Of a DNA stretch of 64,000 nt, positions 10,588-25,069 are shown one piece after another. Position 1 is the stretch's first letter; each line of letters opens with the position of its first letter. The translations under genes and the position numbers were made by a program. The notes under the pieces are model-generated. The model had not been told where the DNA came from. It worked only from the letters and a program-made list of their open reading frames with translations, and searched no databases. The DNA lies in contig JAJTWR010000159.1 in NCBI GenBank assembly GCA_021613335.1, positions 124,001-188,000 on the forward strand, in the 5' to 3' direction. The stretch is from Whitmania pigra. Taxonomy: Eukaryota; Annelida; Clitellata; Hirudinida; Haemopidae.

Positions 10588-13500
10588 TCAACATTGTCTG
10601 TGCTGCCTCTCAGGTGATGCTCTTAGGAGAGGTTCTTCCCAATTAGCGGAACTGGTCCTCTTATCGAAGCGAGGTTTCTTCTCGTTGAACATGTCGTTTA
10701 AGTCCGGAGCAAGGATAGTTCCAAAGATATCTTCAACCTCGACAGGGTTCATGTAAAATTTCATCAGAGATTCAACCAGTCTGTGTCCTGATCACAAAGT
10801 GGAGATGTACGTCAACAAGAAATGATAAGCAATGTAATTATGCCCTAACCTGTTGCCCACTCAGGAATCTTTTTCCTTATCTTGGGAGTGCTGGCACCTT
10901 CATCATCAGACCTCAAATCACTGATGTCATAACTTTCAGATGGACTCTCACATTTTCTATTGGAGTGCATCCCAATTAATTAAAATACATTCGTACATCA
11001 TCAAATATAAATGTGTAAAATTTACAAAAAGCTGTGACTTGCTGTAAGTTTGGTAGATGTACCCATGGGACGCTTCAGATTTTCATTGAGGAGAATCTTC
11101 TAAGAACATAAAAGCAAAATTAAGTGTATGATACATATATTGGTGCATAAGCTCCTTGATAACAAGGTGTTAACTTGCAGAAAATAGAAATATAAAAAGA
11201 GAAATTCAACGCTAACTCTAAATCCTTTATGGATTACCTTATTGTGTTCACCATGGCACTGTTTGGTTGGCACAGACATGAAACCAACATTTGTTAATCC
11301 ATCTTTTTTAAACTTTGTATGTTGGAGAATTTTGGTAGGAGTGTAGTAAAATTGTTCTTGATGCACAGAAATGCCTTGATTTGGGACTAGTTTTGTTCCA
11401 ACTGAATTAATATCTGAGCTTCTCCTTCCTGATATGCACTTGACAAAAGCATTGGTCTTCTCAAAATATCTCGGATCTTTGGGCTTTGTGGAGATTGCAT
11501 TCTTTTTGTTTCCTCTAGCCTCACTTGAAGGAAATCCATGGTTCAAATTACTCTTTGAAGCAGATGCAGCTTTATTCATTTCCATTCTTGAAGCAAATAA
11601 CTTCTGAAGTTGATTCAGTCGAGTCCTAACAATTGTTATTGATTTTTCAAAATATTGAGAAATTTATGTCCGGTATTTTATATCGCTAAGTAAGATGTCT
11701 AATGAGAAAAACAGCTACCGACACCTTTGTGCCACCTCATAATAAATTATCACAAAGTTCCAATTAGTAAGAAAATATTTTTGTACTAAAATCTGAACAA
11801 TAAGACAATTGCCAACTTGCTGGGTAAACTAGGAGTCAGATGCATTTGGGAAGCCCCTGCAGTAACTGCATTGCATAGTTTTGAAGAATCTTTAAAGACA
11901 TTCTGCCTAGTCTTTTGTAATTCATTACCATGGTGAATCTGGCAACCAATGCAAGATAAAAGATGTTCAAGTAATTGAATAATACCAAATTTAATTTGTG
12001 ATAAAATAAAAAGGAAATATAAAAACTATAAAAATATATATATATATATATTTTTTTTTATATAGTTTACATCAACCAGCACTTAATCAATAACATTCTT
12101 AAGAGTTGACCAATAAAAACAAACGATAACAACCTCAATAGGTTTTTTCTTTGTTCCAAAAAACTTCCACTTGGATGAGTCAAAGAAATTATTTTTATGA
12201 ATGGCATGAAGACCACTCGATCTCCTGCCGTTCTTGTTAGGCACAGCAAGAACACTCTTTCTTATGATGACACGGGATGATCTCTTCTTCCTAGCAACGG
12301 AATTTTTTACCAAGCCATTTCCCTTGTTGGGGAACTTATTGATGACTAAAGTGGTTTTATTCTTTGTCTCATCAGACAAAAACATTTTGGTTGACATCGC
12401 TGTCCAATCATTATCGTTTTCATGTCTTTTTGTAGAAAAATTGCTATCATCCCAAATCATTGGATCACTTATTATGCTTGAGAATTGGTGAATGGAAGAA
12501 CATTTGCCAGGCTTATCTACCAATAAATAAACTCTTTTTATGGTCTTGAAAATTATTTCATTTCATTCTACAACATGCCCTTAACTTAGATAAGGTTAAT
12601 CATAATAACAATAATAACAATAGTAATAGAAGTAAAGTGGTAATATTGTATTCTCAGACCATTACTTAATTCATTCCCATTCTTGTACTTTGCACTACTT
12701 TCCAAGCAAAACTCCAGCACTTTGCTTTCCAAATGTTTTCCAAAATCTGGTGGGTTTGGGACATTATTCTGCTGATAAAAGCATTTAAATTAAAATAGTC
12801 CTAAAATAATTCTGGATAATTGGAAAATCCTTTACCATTTCTGCAGTTAGTATGAGAGGCTTTGACCCAAAGTGATTCAAGGGCTGTGATCTAGAACCTT
12901 GCTGGCATATTTCTGCTGTTAAGCACTCAGTTTGTCAGTTATTTTAAAAAGTAATTTTGCTCTTTTTAGTAAACAATGTAAATAACTACAATTGACAGAT
13001 GTTAAAACTATTAACCTCTGATCTTATCCATTGATGAAATAGACTGAGAAATATACCTTGAGATGTTTTTTTGCAAAGAATATACATTGCCACCTCTGAA
13101 CAAATCAAAACAAATGCAGTAATTTTACAAATTTATATATGCTTATGAAATGTACCTCAAACGACAAGCTTCCTCATTAACATAGCCTCCAAAATAAGAA
13201 AGAGCCTCTCTTTTGATCTTTTCAAAACTCTAATTAAAAAATTTTATTGAGTATAATTACCACCACATGTAATCACAATATTCGATAAAAACATTTATTA
13301 AAATGGCTTTACATTATAATTTAGATTTTAAGAACATAAAAATAAACAATCATTAACATTTAATAGCATTATTTTCACATTATCATATGTTCAAACCTCC
13401 AGCAAAATTTCCAAATTCTCCAAATTGAGAATGATAACTTGGTCAGTTTGGGTGCAGACCGAATTGAAATGCTTCTCTTTTACTGAACAAGAACTTTTAT

Positions 13501-13888
13501 TCCCATTCCCACAATTCTGGGAACAGTTGAACGACTCATACCCATGGTCACTAATTAGTAATTATAAAATTATTAATATTATGGTTTGGTGAATATCTTA
13601 TCCAAAAAGAATTAGTTAACTTTATAACTCAACCTGATTTTAAGGTTGTTATAAACAATTTTCTTTCCAAGAGAAGGCGTTCTTGGTAAACCAAATGTGC
13701 CATTCCTCAAAGTTGATTTGACAATTAGAATTAATAAAATTCTAACATGTTGAGATCTAAAAATATGAAACTAACAAAAGCAAGTTGCCTTTGGCACCAA
13801 ACATAACCTCGTCAACCCAGCTTTTGTTTCTAACACAAGCAAAATTAAAATCTTCGATGATGGTTTCAACCTTTAATTGCCAGTCCAT
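10588..13888 (-). CDS. INCENP: Inner centromere protein INCENP
   Basis: Thirteen exons (minus strand): 13888-13776, 13741-13634, 13550-13397, 13229-13156, 13095-13016, 12915-12836, 12768-12660, 12516-12134, 11938-11817, 11625-11238, 11099-11043, 10946-10850, 10787-10588, giving about 654 codons. INCENP is the scaffold of the chromosomal passenger complex, tying Aurora B to Survivin/Borealin. The N-terminus (LKVETIIEDFNFACVRNK) fits the short helix that bundles with Survivin and Borealin. The C-terminus is a clear IN-box: PEWA, then VEDIFGTILAPDL, KKPRF and KRTSSANW, which keeps the TSS motif phosphorylated by Aurora B. No long Glu/Lys/Arg-rich single alpha-helix is seen between them, which is unusual. 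The intron between exons 11 and 12 only keeps frame with a GC donor. Exon 2 start, and whether translation begins at 13888 or 13963, are uncertain. Confidence 0.85.
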
Positions 13889-14511
13889 TCTTCCAAAAGC
13901 AGCAGAAAAAGTAGGTTGAACAAAAGCAACTCGAAATTCAACTAGATCTCCGTAGCCCACCAAACACTTCCAGGTAAGACTTGACTACGTCCAGGCCAAT
14001 CAGGAAACATAGGAATTTCATATATAATTTCAAAAATTTATAAATATAATGACGTTATATTATTTGTTCAAATTACATCAAACAAATTATTTTTTTAATT
14101 TGTCAGCATGTTTGTTCAACGTGTTTTTAGATAAGATGTCCAATGTTTGTCTTAAGGTGTCAATGGTAAGCTATGCAAACATTTTAGACAGAAAACCAGA
14201 TTTAGGCTATTTTGCTGTTTTATATTAGTAACAAAGTAGACGAAGCCTCAATGAGAATAGGCCCATGGATCATTTAGTGATTTTTTTGACTACCCATGAT
14301 TTTTCCTTCAATTACCATAATACTACTGTTACCCTTCTGCGTCCTTCTGAGCGTGTTTTGAAAATATTGGATATTTCTGTCATATTTCTCTTGGTCCATA
14401 TCCCATCAGTTGAATGCCACCTCATGCCCGATAAGAGTGTTTTTGTTTGAAGAAAAAGATCCCCGCAATGGAAAATCCTGAGAATCATGTCGATTAACTT
14501 TTGGGGACCTC
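13889..14511. promoter_or_regulatory. Divergent upstream region of INCENP
   Basis: This AT-rich spacer separates the INCENP start (leftward) from the small plus-strand gene at 14512/14624. A 61-codon plus frame at 14265-14450 has no recognisable feature. No TATA box or other core element stands out, so the promoter role is inferred from position only. Confidence 0.3.
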
Positions 14512-15631
14512 ATGGACAATTTCGAAAATTTTGAATTTGGTTCTAATGCCACTAATTTCTGTGGGCTTGATGCGAAATATCAGAAAGATATTGGCGACAA
14601 TTCAACATTGAGACCATTACCGCATGACTACATTACCTGAGTACATCAAGAGGAGCATTTGCAGAAGGTAAGGAATGATCTCAATATAACAAGTTATTGT
14701 TTTTGTTATCAATGCTTTTGTAGAGTAACGATCTTGTATGTTGTCGAGAATTTTAAAGGTTTATTTCATCTTCAAATGTAGTTAGTCCACATTTATACGA
14801 GACATTCTAAAAACCGTCTGATAACATATATACTTTCAGACAATGACTTATTTAACTTGTTTCATTTCGATATTTGTCCTCTCCCCAATAAGTCACTGTG
14901 TCACTAAGACATTTTTTGAACCAATCTATAATAACGCCAATTAACAAAATTGATAGCAATCAAAAGGTTAATTGACGCGGTTCTCTATATGCGGAACTTA
15001 ATTATAACAGGAGGACTTTGAAGATGGAGATGCCATCTGTAAGCTCGGAATCTCAGAAGACACCCAACTCTCCCAGGCTCAGGTAATGTTTGGTACGCTT
15101 CTCATGACTATAACCGACGCCAAGTCCTCAACCAACTGTTGATTAGGGACATCATTTTAGCTTTTCCCAAAGGGAAGAATACGCTCATAATGTTATATTA
15201 TATGTCCAGTCAAAATTCAGGAGAAAGGGACAAACCTTCGCATAACATGACATGAGATGACTTTTTTTTATCGTAATCTTTTATGTGTGGCTCGCAATCG
15301 ATGCGCTATACCAAATGCCAAATTCAAACCTAACTCTTCAATTGACACATTTTTCAAGGACTACTCGTTTTACGTTTTACTACATATTTTACGCAAATTT
15401 GTTCGAAAGCCTATATTGGTGGGAGGTTTAATCGTTGGGGGGAGGTAAAGTTCGTTTTTTTTATATTAATAGCGTTGCTTTTGGCGCGGTAAATTATTAG
15501 TTTCGCTCCCTAGCCATTACACATGCGAGAACCGATTCATGGGCAATGTGCGTGCTTTCCATAGCTACTTTACCAATCTGGTCAAGCTTTGCGAACCCGG
15601 CAAACTTTTGAAGCACATTTCAAGTCACTAA
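14512..15631 (+). CDS. Small spliced gene, unknown function (uncertain)
   Basis: Three putative exons with good splice sites: up to 14667 (donor GTAAGG), 15011-15082, and 15514-15631. Reading A starts at 14624, has an in-frame stop just upstream, keeps frame through both introns and ends TAA at 15631, giving 77 residues with a central Ser/Thr-Pro stretch and a C-terminal block containing FMGNVRAFHSYF. Reading B starts at 14512 and gives an Asn/Phe/Asp-rich 42-residue peptide ending TGA at 14640; past that TGA the same frame stays open across the first splice into an acidic segment (EDFEDGDAICKLGISED). I recognise neither. It could be a short protein, a decayed gene, or a non-coding transcript. 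The intron at 15083-15513 carries a MITE-like repeat. Confidence 0.35.
15145..15270. mobile_element. Short non-autonomous repeat (AGGGA..TCATTT family)
   Basis: The sequence beginning AGGGACATCATTTTAGCTTT, followed by AAAGGGA and a CATAAC..GAGATGACTTTTTT block, resembles the repeat at 3625 and the MITE at 53026. Borders are approximate. Confidence 0.45.
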
Positions 15632-15907
15632 TGAGATATTAAGAGTTTCTCAGCATAGCTTGCAAGTATCGAGCACTTATTTCCTTCAAGTGAGCCAATT
15701 AATTATGCTAAAGCCATCTGTAGTCTCATTCTCTTGTATCCAGTCATTTTTAATAGTGAATTTTACAATAAATCAAATCACTGAATTGTTTGTCATTTCA
15801 GCATAATGATTTCTAAGAAATGTACGTTATTCAATCTTACAAAATCAAAGCAAATCTTGTCCAGTGGCTGTGACTCTATGCTGCTACAAACATTTCCAGC
15901 ACAATGA

Positions 15908-19370
<3,463 letters not shown>

Positions 19371-21383
19371 ATGGCTACCAGCAATCCAAGTCCAGAGAAT
19401 CTTTCATTGACGGGAATGGACAATTCATGTTTTGGGACATTTTATTGCCACAGTTGTGGAGAGGACTTTATGGATTGTGCTCCCGTGAGAACTCTTTTTT
19501 TGTAGAATTCTTAAAACTATCGTAGTAACCGGCTAATATATGCTGTTTTCCGCAGGATTTTACATGCACAAAATGTTCGAGCAGCTTCATAGAGAGGATT
19601 AGGTAGTATAATTGTAATTTCTGTTGTTTCAATTAAATTTTTGGCAATCCATTTCGCCATCATTCATCTAGACCACTTTGTGGAAAGGGTTTGGAATGAT
19701 GCAGCACTGCTTAAGTGCTTAGTGAACATTAAGTTCAGTAGCAGTTGCACTTTATGGTTGTGACATTATGTTGGGATGCATTTAAATTTTTACACATAAA
19801 CAATTATTTGATATTATAAACTGTTTTCAGTCCATCTGAACAAGGAGAAAGTGCAGAAGTTTGTAAACTTTTTTGAAAATAGATCTTTTATAACTGATTA
19901 CTAAATTAAGAAATTTTAAAGTAAACGTTAAACATTAGTTAGGGGATACGTTTGCTTCTTAGGAAATGGAAGACGGCATATCCATAGCGATAAATCACAA
20001 CCCTGCCTCCGGGCCTCGTCCGCCCAGATCCGGCATGAGAAGAACGAGAATTTCCATACACCGCAGACCTGGAGCTGAGCAGCATGAAAACCTAATACAG
20101 GGGTTTGTTGATGTTTTTGCCATGAAGTTGTTACTAATTGGATGGTCTGGACCTTTGTTATGGAAGAGGTGGTTGGTCACTTTGCTCGATCGCAATTATT
20201 AATTTCGTCACGGGCTGCTGAGTCCCTCCCTCCGACGAGAATGATAATCTGTCACATTATTAGAATTAAGTTTTCAAAATTCTTATCAACATCTTTTGTT
20301 TTATAACTAATCAATGATTGTGTGGTTGAGACAATTTATATTATGTTACAATTAACTCTTTAGCTGAGAACTTTTGCTAAATTCTAGATTTTTCCATCAC
20401 TTTATAAACGGACTGTTGGGCAGTAATGAAACTCAATCTGGTCCTATAAACATTCAAGTGTAAGTGCTTAAGACTTAAGCCATTGAATCTGCAGTATACT
20501 TATTGTTCCCTTATAAAGTTTAAATATTTTTTTTAAAGCTCACCATTCAGCATAAATTTTGAAGACTTCTTCATAAATAGAGATGGGCTCGACAATATAA
20601 TCACAATGGTAAATTCTTGAATTCAATTTACTTTAACAAAGTCAAAACCTTTTATGTAAAATAGGCTCTAACATTTTAGAATTTGTATTTGTTTTCAAAG
20701 TGTGAGGCTGAGTCATTGAATTCTAATGATTGTAAAGCATAAATAGTGGTATCAGTAATCATTCGTTCCTTTTGACACGCCTAGATAATCTTATGTAATT
20801 GGTATTATTTTAATTTTCAGGTTGCAACGATAAGTTAATAATTAATAGAAAAATGATTATTTGTTGCATCAACAGTTCATGAACCAGATGGAACATACAG
20901 GTCCTCCACCTGCCAGCAAAGAGGATATCAAATCCCTTCCCCTTGTCAAAATAAAGCAGGAACACACAGGCAGGTCTTTTGTATCTTGTTATTTTGATCT
21001 GCTTTCAACTTGAGTGACATTTTCAAACCCAGATAACAAACTGCAATGTCACGTGTGCATGGAGGACTTTATTTTAGATGAAGAAGTGACGAGTCTGCCC
21101 TGCAACCACGTGTACCATACTGGGTGCATTGTACCGTGGTTGGAACTTGTGAGTTTTCTCTCTGACTTTTTAACACATCCTAATATTTAATATTATCATG
21201 TATTTGCCCTCCTTGCAGCATGCGACGTGTCCCATATGCCGAATGACAATAGGGGCCGGCAATGGTACTCAACAATCCCAGGGTATGGCTAGAAGCAGTA
21301 GTGCCTCAAATCTGGCATCTCCAAGATCTACCTCCAGACCTAACAGAGCAGACCAATATCAAGATGATTTCAATTTGGACTGA
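19371..21383 (+). CDS. RNF126: RNF126/RNF115-like RING-H2 E3 ubiquitin ligase
   Basis: Nine exons: 19371-19484, 19556-19602, 19831-19858, 19963-20102, 20388-20459, 20539-20608, 20876-20969, 21033-21148, 21219-21383, giving 281 codons plus stop. The N-terminal zinc ribbon is YCHSCGEDF, then FTCTKCSSSFIERI, the BCA2-type finger that binds ubiquitin and BAG6 clients in the vertebrate pair. The middle carries GFFHHFINGLL and the linker TGPPPASKEDIKSLP, typical of this family. The C3H2C3 RING-H2 runs from CHVCMEDF through CNHVYHTGCIVPWL to CPICR, with all zinc ligands present. A Ser/Arg-rich tail of about 45 residues follows. Intron 7 starts with GC (20970-20971): using the nearby GT instead creates a TAA stop at the junction. 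It is divergent from PCMTD. RNF126 and RNF115 cannot be separated by eye. Confidence 0.92.
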
Positions 21384-21476
21384 ATATCTGCTTCATTTCT
21401 GATGACTTTCAGGTCTCTGCTTTTTAAGCACTTCAACCTTACCTTATGAAATGTCTGTCCCATGAGAAAAATGCCT

Positions 21477-21482
21477 AATAAA
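21477..21482 (+). terminator. Polyadenylation signal for the RNF126/115-like gene
   Basis: AATAAA lies about 95 bases past the stop codon, the only such hexamer in the near 3' flank. Confidence 0.55.
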
Positions 21483-22735
21483 GATAATATCACTGTTTGT
21501 GGGGCTTTCTGTTCATAAGAGGAAGATTCTATTAGGTTTTTGAATGCCATCCTGCAACCTTTAGTTTGCAATCATCTAAGACCTAGATGAATTTATTGAT
21601 TGGAGGTATGCATTCTCCGATTGGATCCTTTCCTGGCTTACCTAAATTAAGCACGGTGCCAGTTCCATTCACATGACCTAAATTCAACTGACAATCATAC
21701 CTGTTGATTTTTAGTGTGGTGTTCCACTGATTACGGACATTTGATTGTTGGGGAATAATTTTTATAAGATTTTTTTGTAAAGTGCAGCATTCAGGATTTT
21801 TGGTGGCATAATTTATTTGCTCGATTATCTACATTAAATAAAAATGAAAAATTATTATTTAGTCAAGAGAAATTATCTTAAGTAACTGACCGATGCCATA
21901 GGTTTATGTGTTATGGAATCGAAATGTACTTCAGTTGCAAACTGTTTTTTTTATCAGTACTGTTACGGAGTTAGGATTAGCAATAATGTGGTTATTTAAG
22001 ACGAATTAACTATTCATTCAAATATGGCTTGGTTCTGTAACAAATTTTGAATGCGTTAATCTAATTAACTAAGATAATCAGTTGAATCGATGTTATCACT
22101 AATAATGTCTAACTGTATCAAATCACATAAACGTCCCACAACGTTAAGGTTGGAAATTGCTTCACGAACGAAGCAACGTTGAATCGAAGAATATCCCGAA
22201 TATCAGGTTCTCCACGAGAACATCTTAAAAGCACAAGGTTATATCAACAAAATCCAAGCCTTGCCTCCCTGTGAGATTTCTTGAAACTAGCCGGAAACTA
22301 ATATCAATTTCTTCCTATTTATTTCTCTTTATTTTTAAAAATAATAATAAAATAAGAAAAGCTTAATAGTAAATTATAAATAAACAAATAATAATTATAA
22401 ATTCGTAACTTTATTGGAGATAGAAAACGATTTTAAACGACTTTCGGAGAAATTAATTATTATCACCATGTGACCTCAAATGGAATTTTGCTGACAACGT
22501 TGACATAAAATAAAAACGTACAGCATTGACATTACACATTTAATTCAATCTAAACAGTCTTTTAGGTTTTTACACTTTAAATGTATAATATAAATTTAGT
22601 TTATCTGCTCAATAAGTTTTGGAAATATATTTGTATAAATTACGGGATCTTTTCCAGATAAGCCCCGCCAAAAAGTTAACCCCCGCCACCAAAAAAAGAT
22701 TATGAAAAGGAGGATATGAAATTTGTACTTTTAGT
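21483..22735. other. Intergenic, no gene seen
   Basis: AT-rich sequence follows the RNF gene. No domain-bearing frame is visible on either strand. Confidence 0.5.
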
Positions 22736-22739
22736 TTTT

Positions 22740-23215
22740 ATTGAAGAGGGTGAAATTGAGACATGTCCTTAATAATTTTCGTGAAAAGGTCCGTATTTCG
22801 GTACCTTTGCCTCCAAATGAACTCACACTGTCCACTAAAGATCGGTGTGCGCCGCATTGGCGCTTATTCTGCGTCTCGTAGACGTGCCACAAAGTTTTCT
22901 GTATGATTACCCGTTTGATGAGTGTAATTTATGCCAATCATCCTTTCAATTCCTTGTATGATTCCCATATATCGGAAATGATGATTGAGCCGGTCGGGAG
23001 CGATGCAGGCCTGGATTGTGTCCAGCAGAGTTGTTCGATCTGGCACTGCATACATGAACACTTTTTTATTTTCCCGGCAGATCCCTCCGAAAATTCCCTG
23101 CTGGGGAGGAACTCGCTCTGCGAGGTTTTTACGGCGAGATATTAGTGTTTCATCGATCTCGATGTCTCGTTGCCGCCGACAATTGTTGGAGTCTGCAAAA
23201 GCCGCCAGGTGCAAA
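22740..23215 (-). mobile_element. Merlin (ISXO2/IS1016-type) transposase fragment
   Basis: The minus strand holds pieces of a Merlin-type DDE transposase in shifted frames. A TIVGGN/DIEIDET block near 23160-23200 carries the first catalytic acid region. It continues with VFMYAVPDRTTLLDTIQ and then YTHQTGNHTENFV (family form YTHLTVNHSENFV). Further left, near 22745-22830, lies the family tail CEFIWRQRYR followed by DLFTKIIKDM. At least one frameshift lies near 22865 and another near 23190, so the element is dead. The N-terminal part of the transposase and the terminal repeats were not found. Confidence 0.8.
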
Positions 23216-23640
23216 AAAAAGGCGAAAATGACGGTTTTCGAACCGTCGAAAATCTGAAGCGCAGGAGAGTTGAATCTTTTGCATCTTCCATTGCATCGGC
23301 GGCATCGAAGACGAAAGAAACGAAGGTCTTCATTAGTATGGAGACAAGAAATCTGAACGCAGTCCGGGTTCAGAAACAGGTCAGTGGGGTACTTGGCAGG
23401 AACGATGTCAAGATCATTGCTTGCAAGGATTAGTTAAGCTAAGGCCCTTACGGCAGCCAAAAATAAGATCGAGGGATCAAGCCTGCCTCTGCTCCCGCGG
23501 CTCAGGTTGCACAGACCTCGAAACCAGTCACCCAGACTAAGCAGGCTGAGCCCTCTCAGTCAATTAAGAACAAACCTAAGCCTAAACCTAGGAAGATTAA
23601 TCGCTAAAATTGCTGAGCAGATGAATCAGAGATTCTATGG
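23216..23640 (+). other. GC-richer unexplained patch with broken coding frames
   Basis: This patch is clearly GC-richer than its surroundings. One plus frame reads a Lys/Arg/Ser/Ala-rich stretch (RRRVESFASSIASAASK, then NAVRVQKQVSG) and stops at 23433. After frame changes another frame gives a Gln/Lys/Pro-rich end (KNKPKPKPRKINR) with a stop at about 23607. The pieces look like one protein broken by small indels, perhaps an intronless retrocopy or a mobile-element protein. I do not recognise it. Confidence 0.35.
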
Positions 23641-25069
23641 AGGAATAGAGCGGTTAATAATCGACATTCATTTTTGATATTATACTTCAGTAAAATAATC
23701 ATATATATGATTAGCTTCCTTTTTATTAAGTGTAGCGATGAATACTATTTTGAACTTCTGCGTTTCTGCGTCGAAATCAAATTTGTTATTATTGCTGCTT
23801 TAACCTTCACCCTCTTTGATTTCAACACTGCTTTAAGAAATTGCACTTATGGACATTTCTTAGTGGCACCATTAGCTTATTCATGTCTTCTTACCGTGTT
23901 GGTTCTGATGCTGTTCTTGGTAGTTCCAAAGTTTGTGGCTTCTTCGTGGCCATTTATTTTAAACTTCTTCACCAATTTTTTTGGATTGTGATGAGTCTAA
24001 ATTCATTTCTAGTACCATTCATTTTCCACATTCTCAAAGCAGAATAAAAATGTATATATAAATGTAAATAAAAATAAAATAAAAATGGACTTTTTGTGAA
24101 ATTGCTTCAAAATTTTTGGAAGTAAACGAGTTGGAAGTGGTGAATGACCAAGTTAGCAATTGTAGTTACATCTAATTAATTTTGTTAACGTTGATAAAAT
24201 CGCATTTATTAAAATTGTTTCCATGACTTTTGTGCACATGACAGTTGCACACGTGATGTGTGCTGCAGACTATTTCCAAAGAATTGAAAATCAGGGGCAA
24301 TCTCCTGCTAGTCACGGTTTTTAGAAAGAATGGTCTGTTTGCCTGAATTTTTTTATTTTTGCCGGAATTTATATATAGATTATAAATGAAAATTTAAATA
24401 CCCCTTAAATTAAGTTCATTTATTGGAATCCTTGGAATGAAAACTTCAATTTATTTGTCAAAACTATCTAAACAAAAGCTTCAATCAAGTGTTTAGTTAT
24501 AGGATGTGAAGGATGCAATGCCATTTCAGCTTTCGCCAAAGCGAGGAGCAAACTATTGAACGATATGAAGAGATGACCTATGTTTGCGTTTAGTCTAAAG
24601 TCAGGTGGCCATTGCTTAGTTGTTCCACGTTTCTTTTGGATATGGCATATTTGACAGTTTTTATGCACAAATGAAGAAATGATTTGAAAGGGCAATGTTT
24701 TCCCAGCTCTTCCAGGTGCATCCAAGTACTTCGCCAAAGTACTCCAAATGTAAGCACTGTTTAGAGACCGAAAGAATGTCGCATATATATATTTTAGTTT
24801 AATAGTTTTTCTTAAGTGTAATTTGTTGTAATGCTCAATAAAATTTATTATATGGCTTTATTTAAATGAAAGCTTGCATTTGCATTTCTAGCTTTAAGCT
24901 CATAAATAAAATTGTAACACTTACTATATTTATATTATTATATTTATTATAATAATTAAAACAAAAAATTTGTTTTAATAATTTTTTTTATGTAATAAGA
25001 TATAATTATAATGCTCATAGCAGACATCTTATTCTCTAATAAAAACATACCTTAAAAGTTATCGGTGAT
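23641..25069. other. Intergenic upstream of the receptor gene
   Basis: This AT-rich stretch holds hydrophobic plus-strand frames at 23674-24047 without domain signal. One minus frame (24770-24468, about 100 codons) contains LDAPGRAGKT, which resembles a Walker A loop, and is preceded by a plausible AG acceptor. The rest of that frame matches nothing I know, so it is left unassigned. Poly(T/A) tracts lie near 24900-25000. Confidence 0.4.

Noticed and set aside
23674..24047. Hydrophobic plus-strand frames that look like membrane segments
   Set aside because: T-rich sequence gives hydrophobic translations by chance; there is no conserved feature and no splice structure.
24468..24770. Minus-strand frame with a Walker A-like LDAPGRAGKT, possible Helitron/Pif1 helicase
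   Set aside because: The residues after the loop do not follow Pif1/Helitron helicases and no other helicase motif is seen, so the assignment is unsupported.
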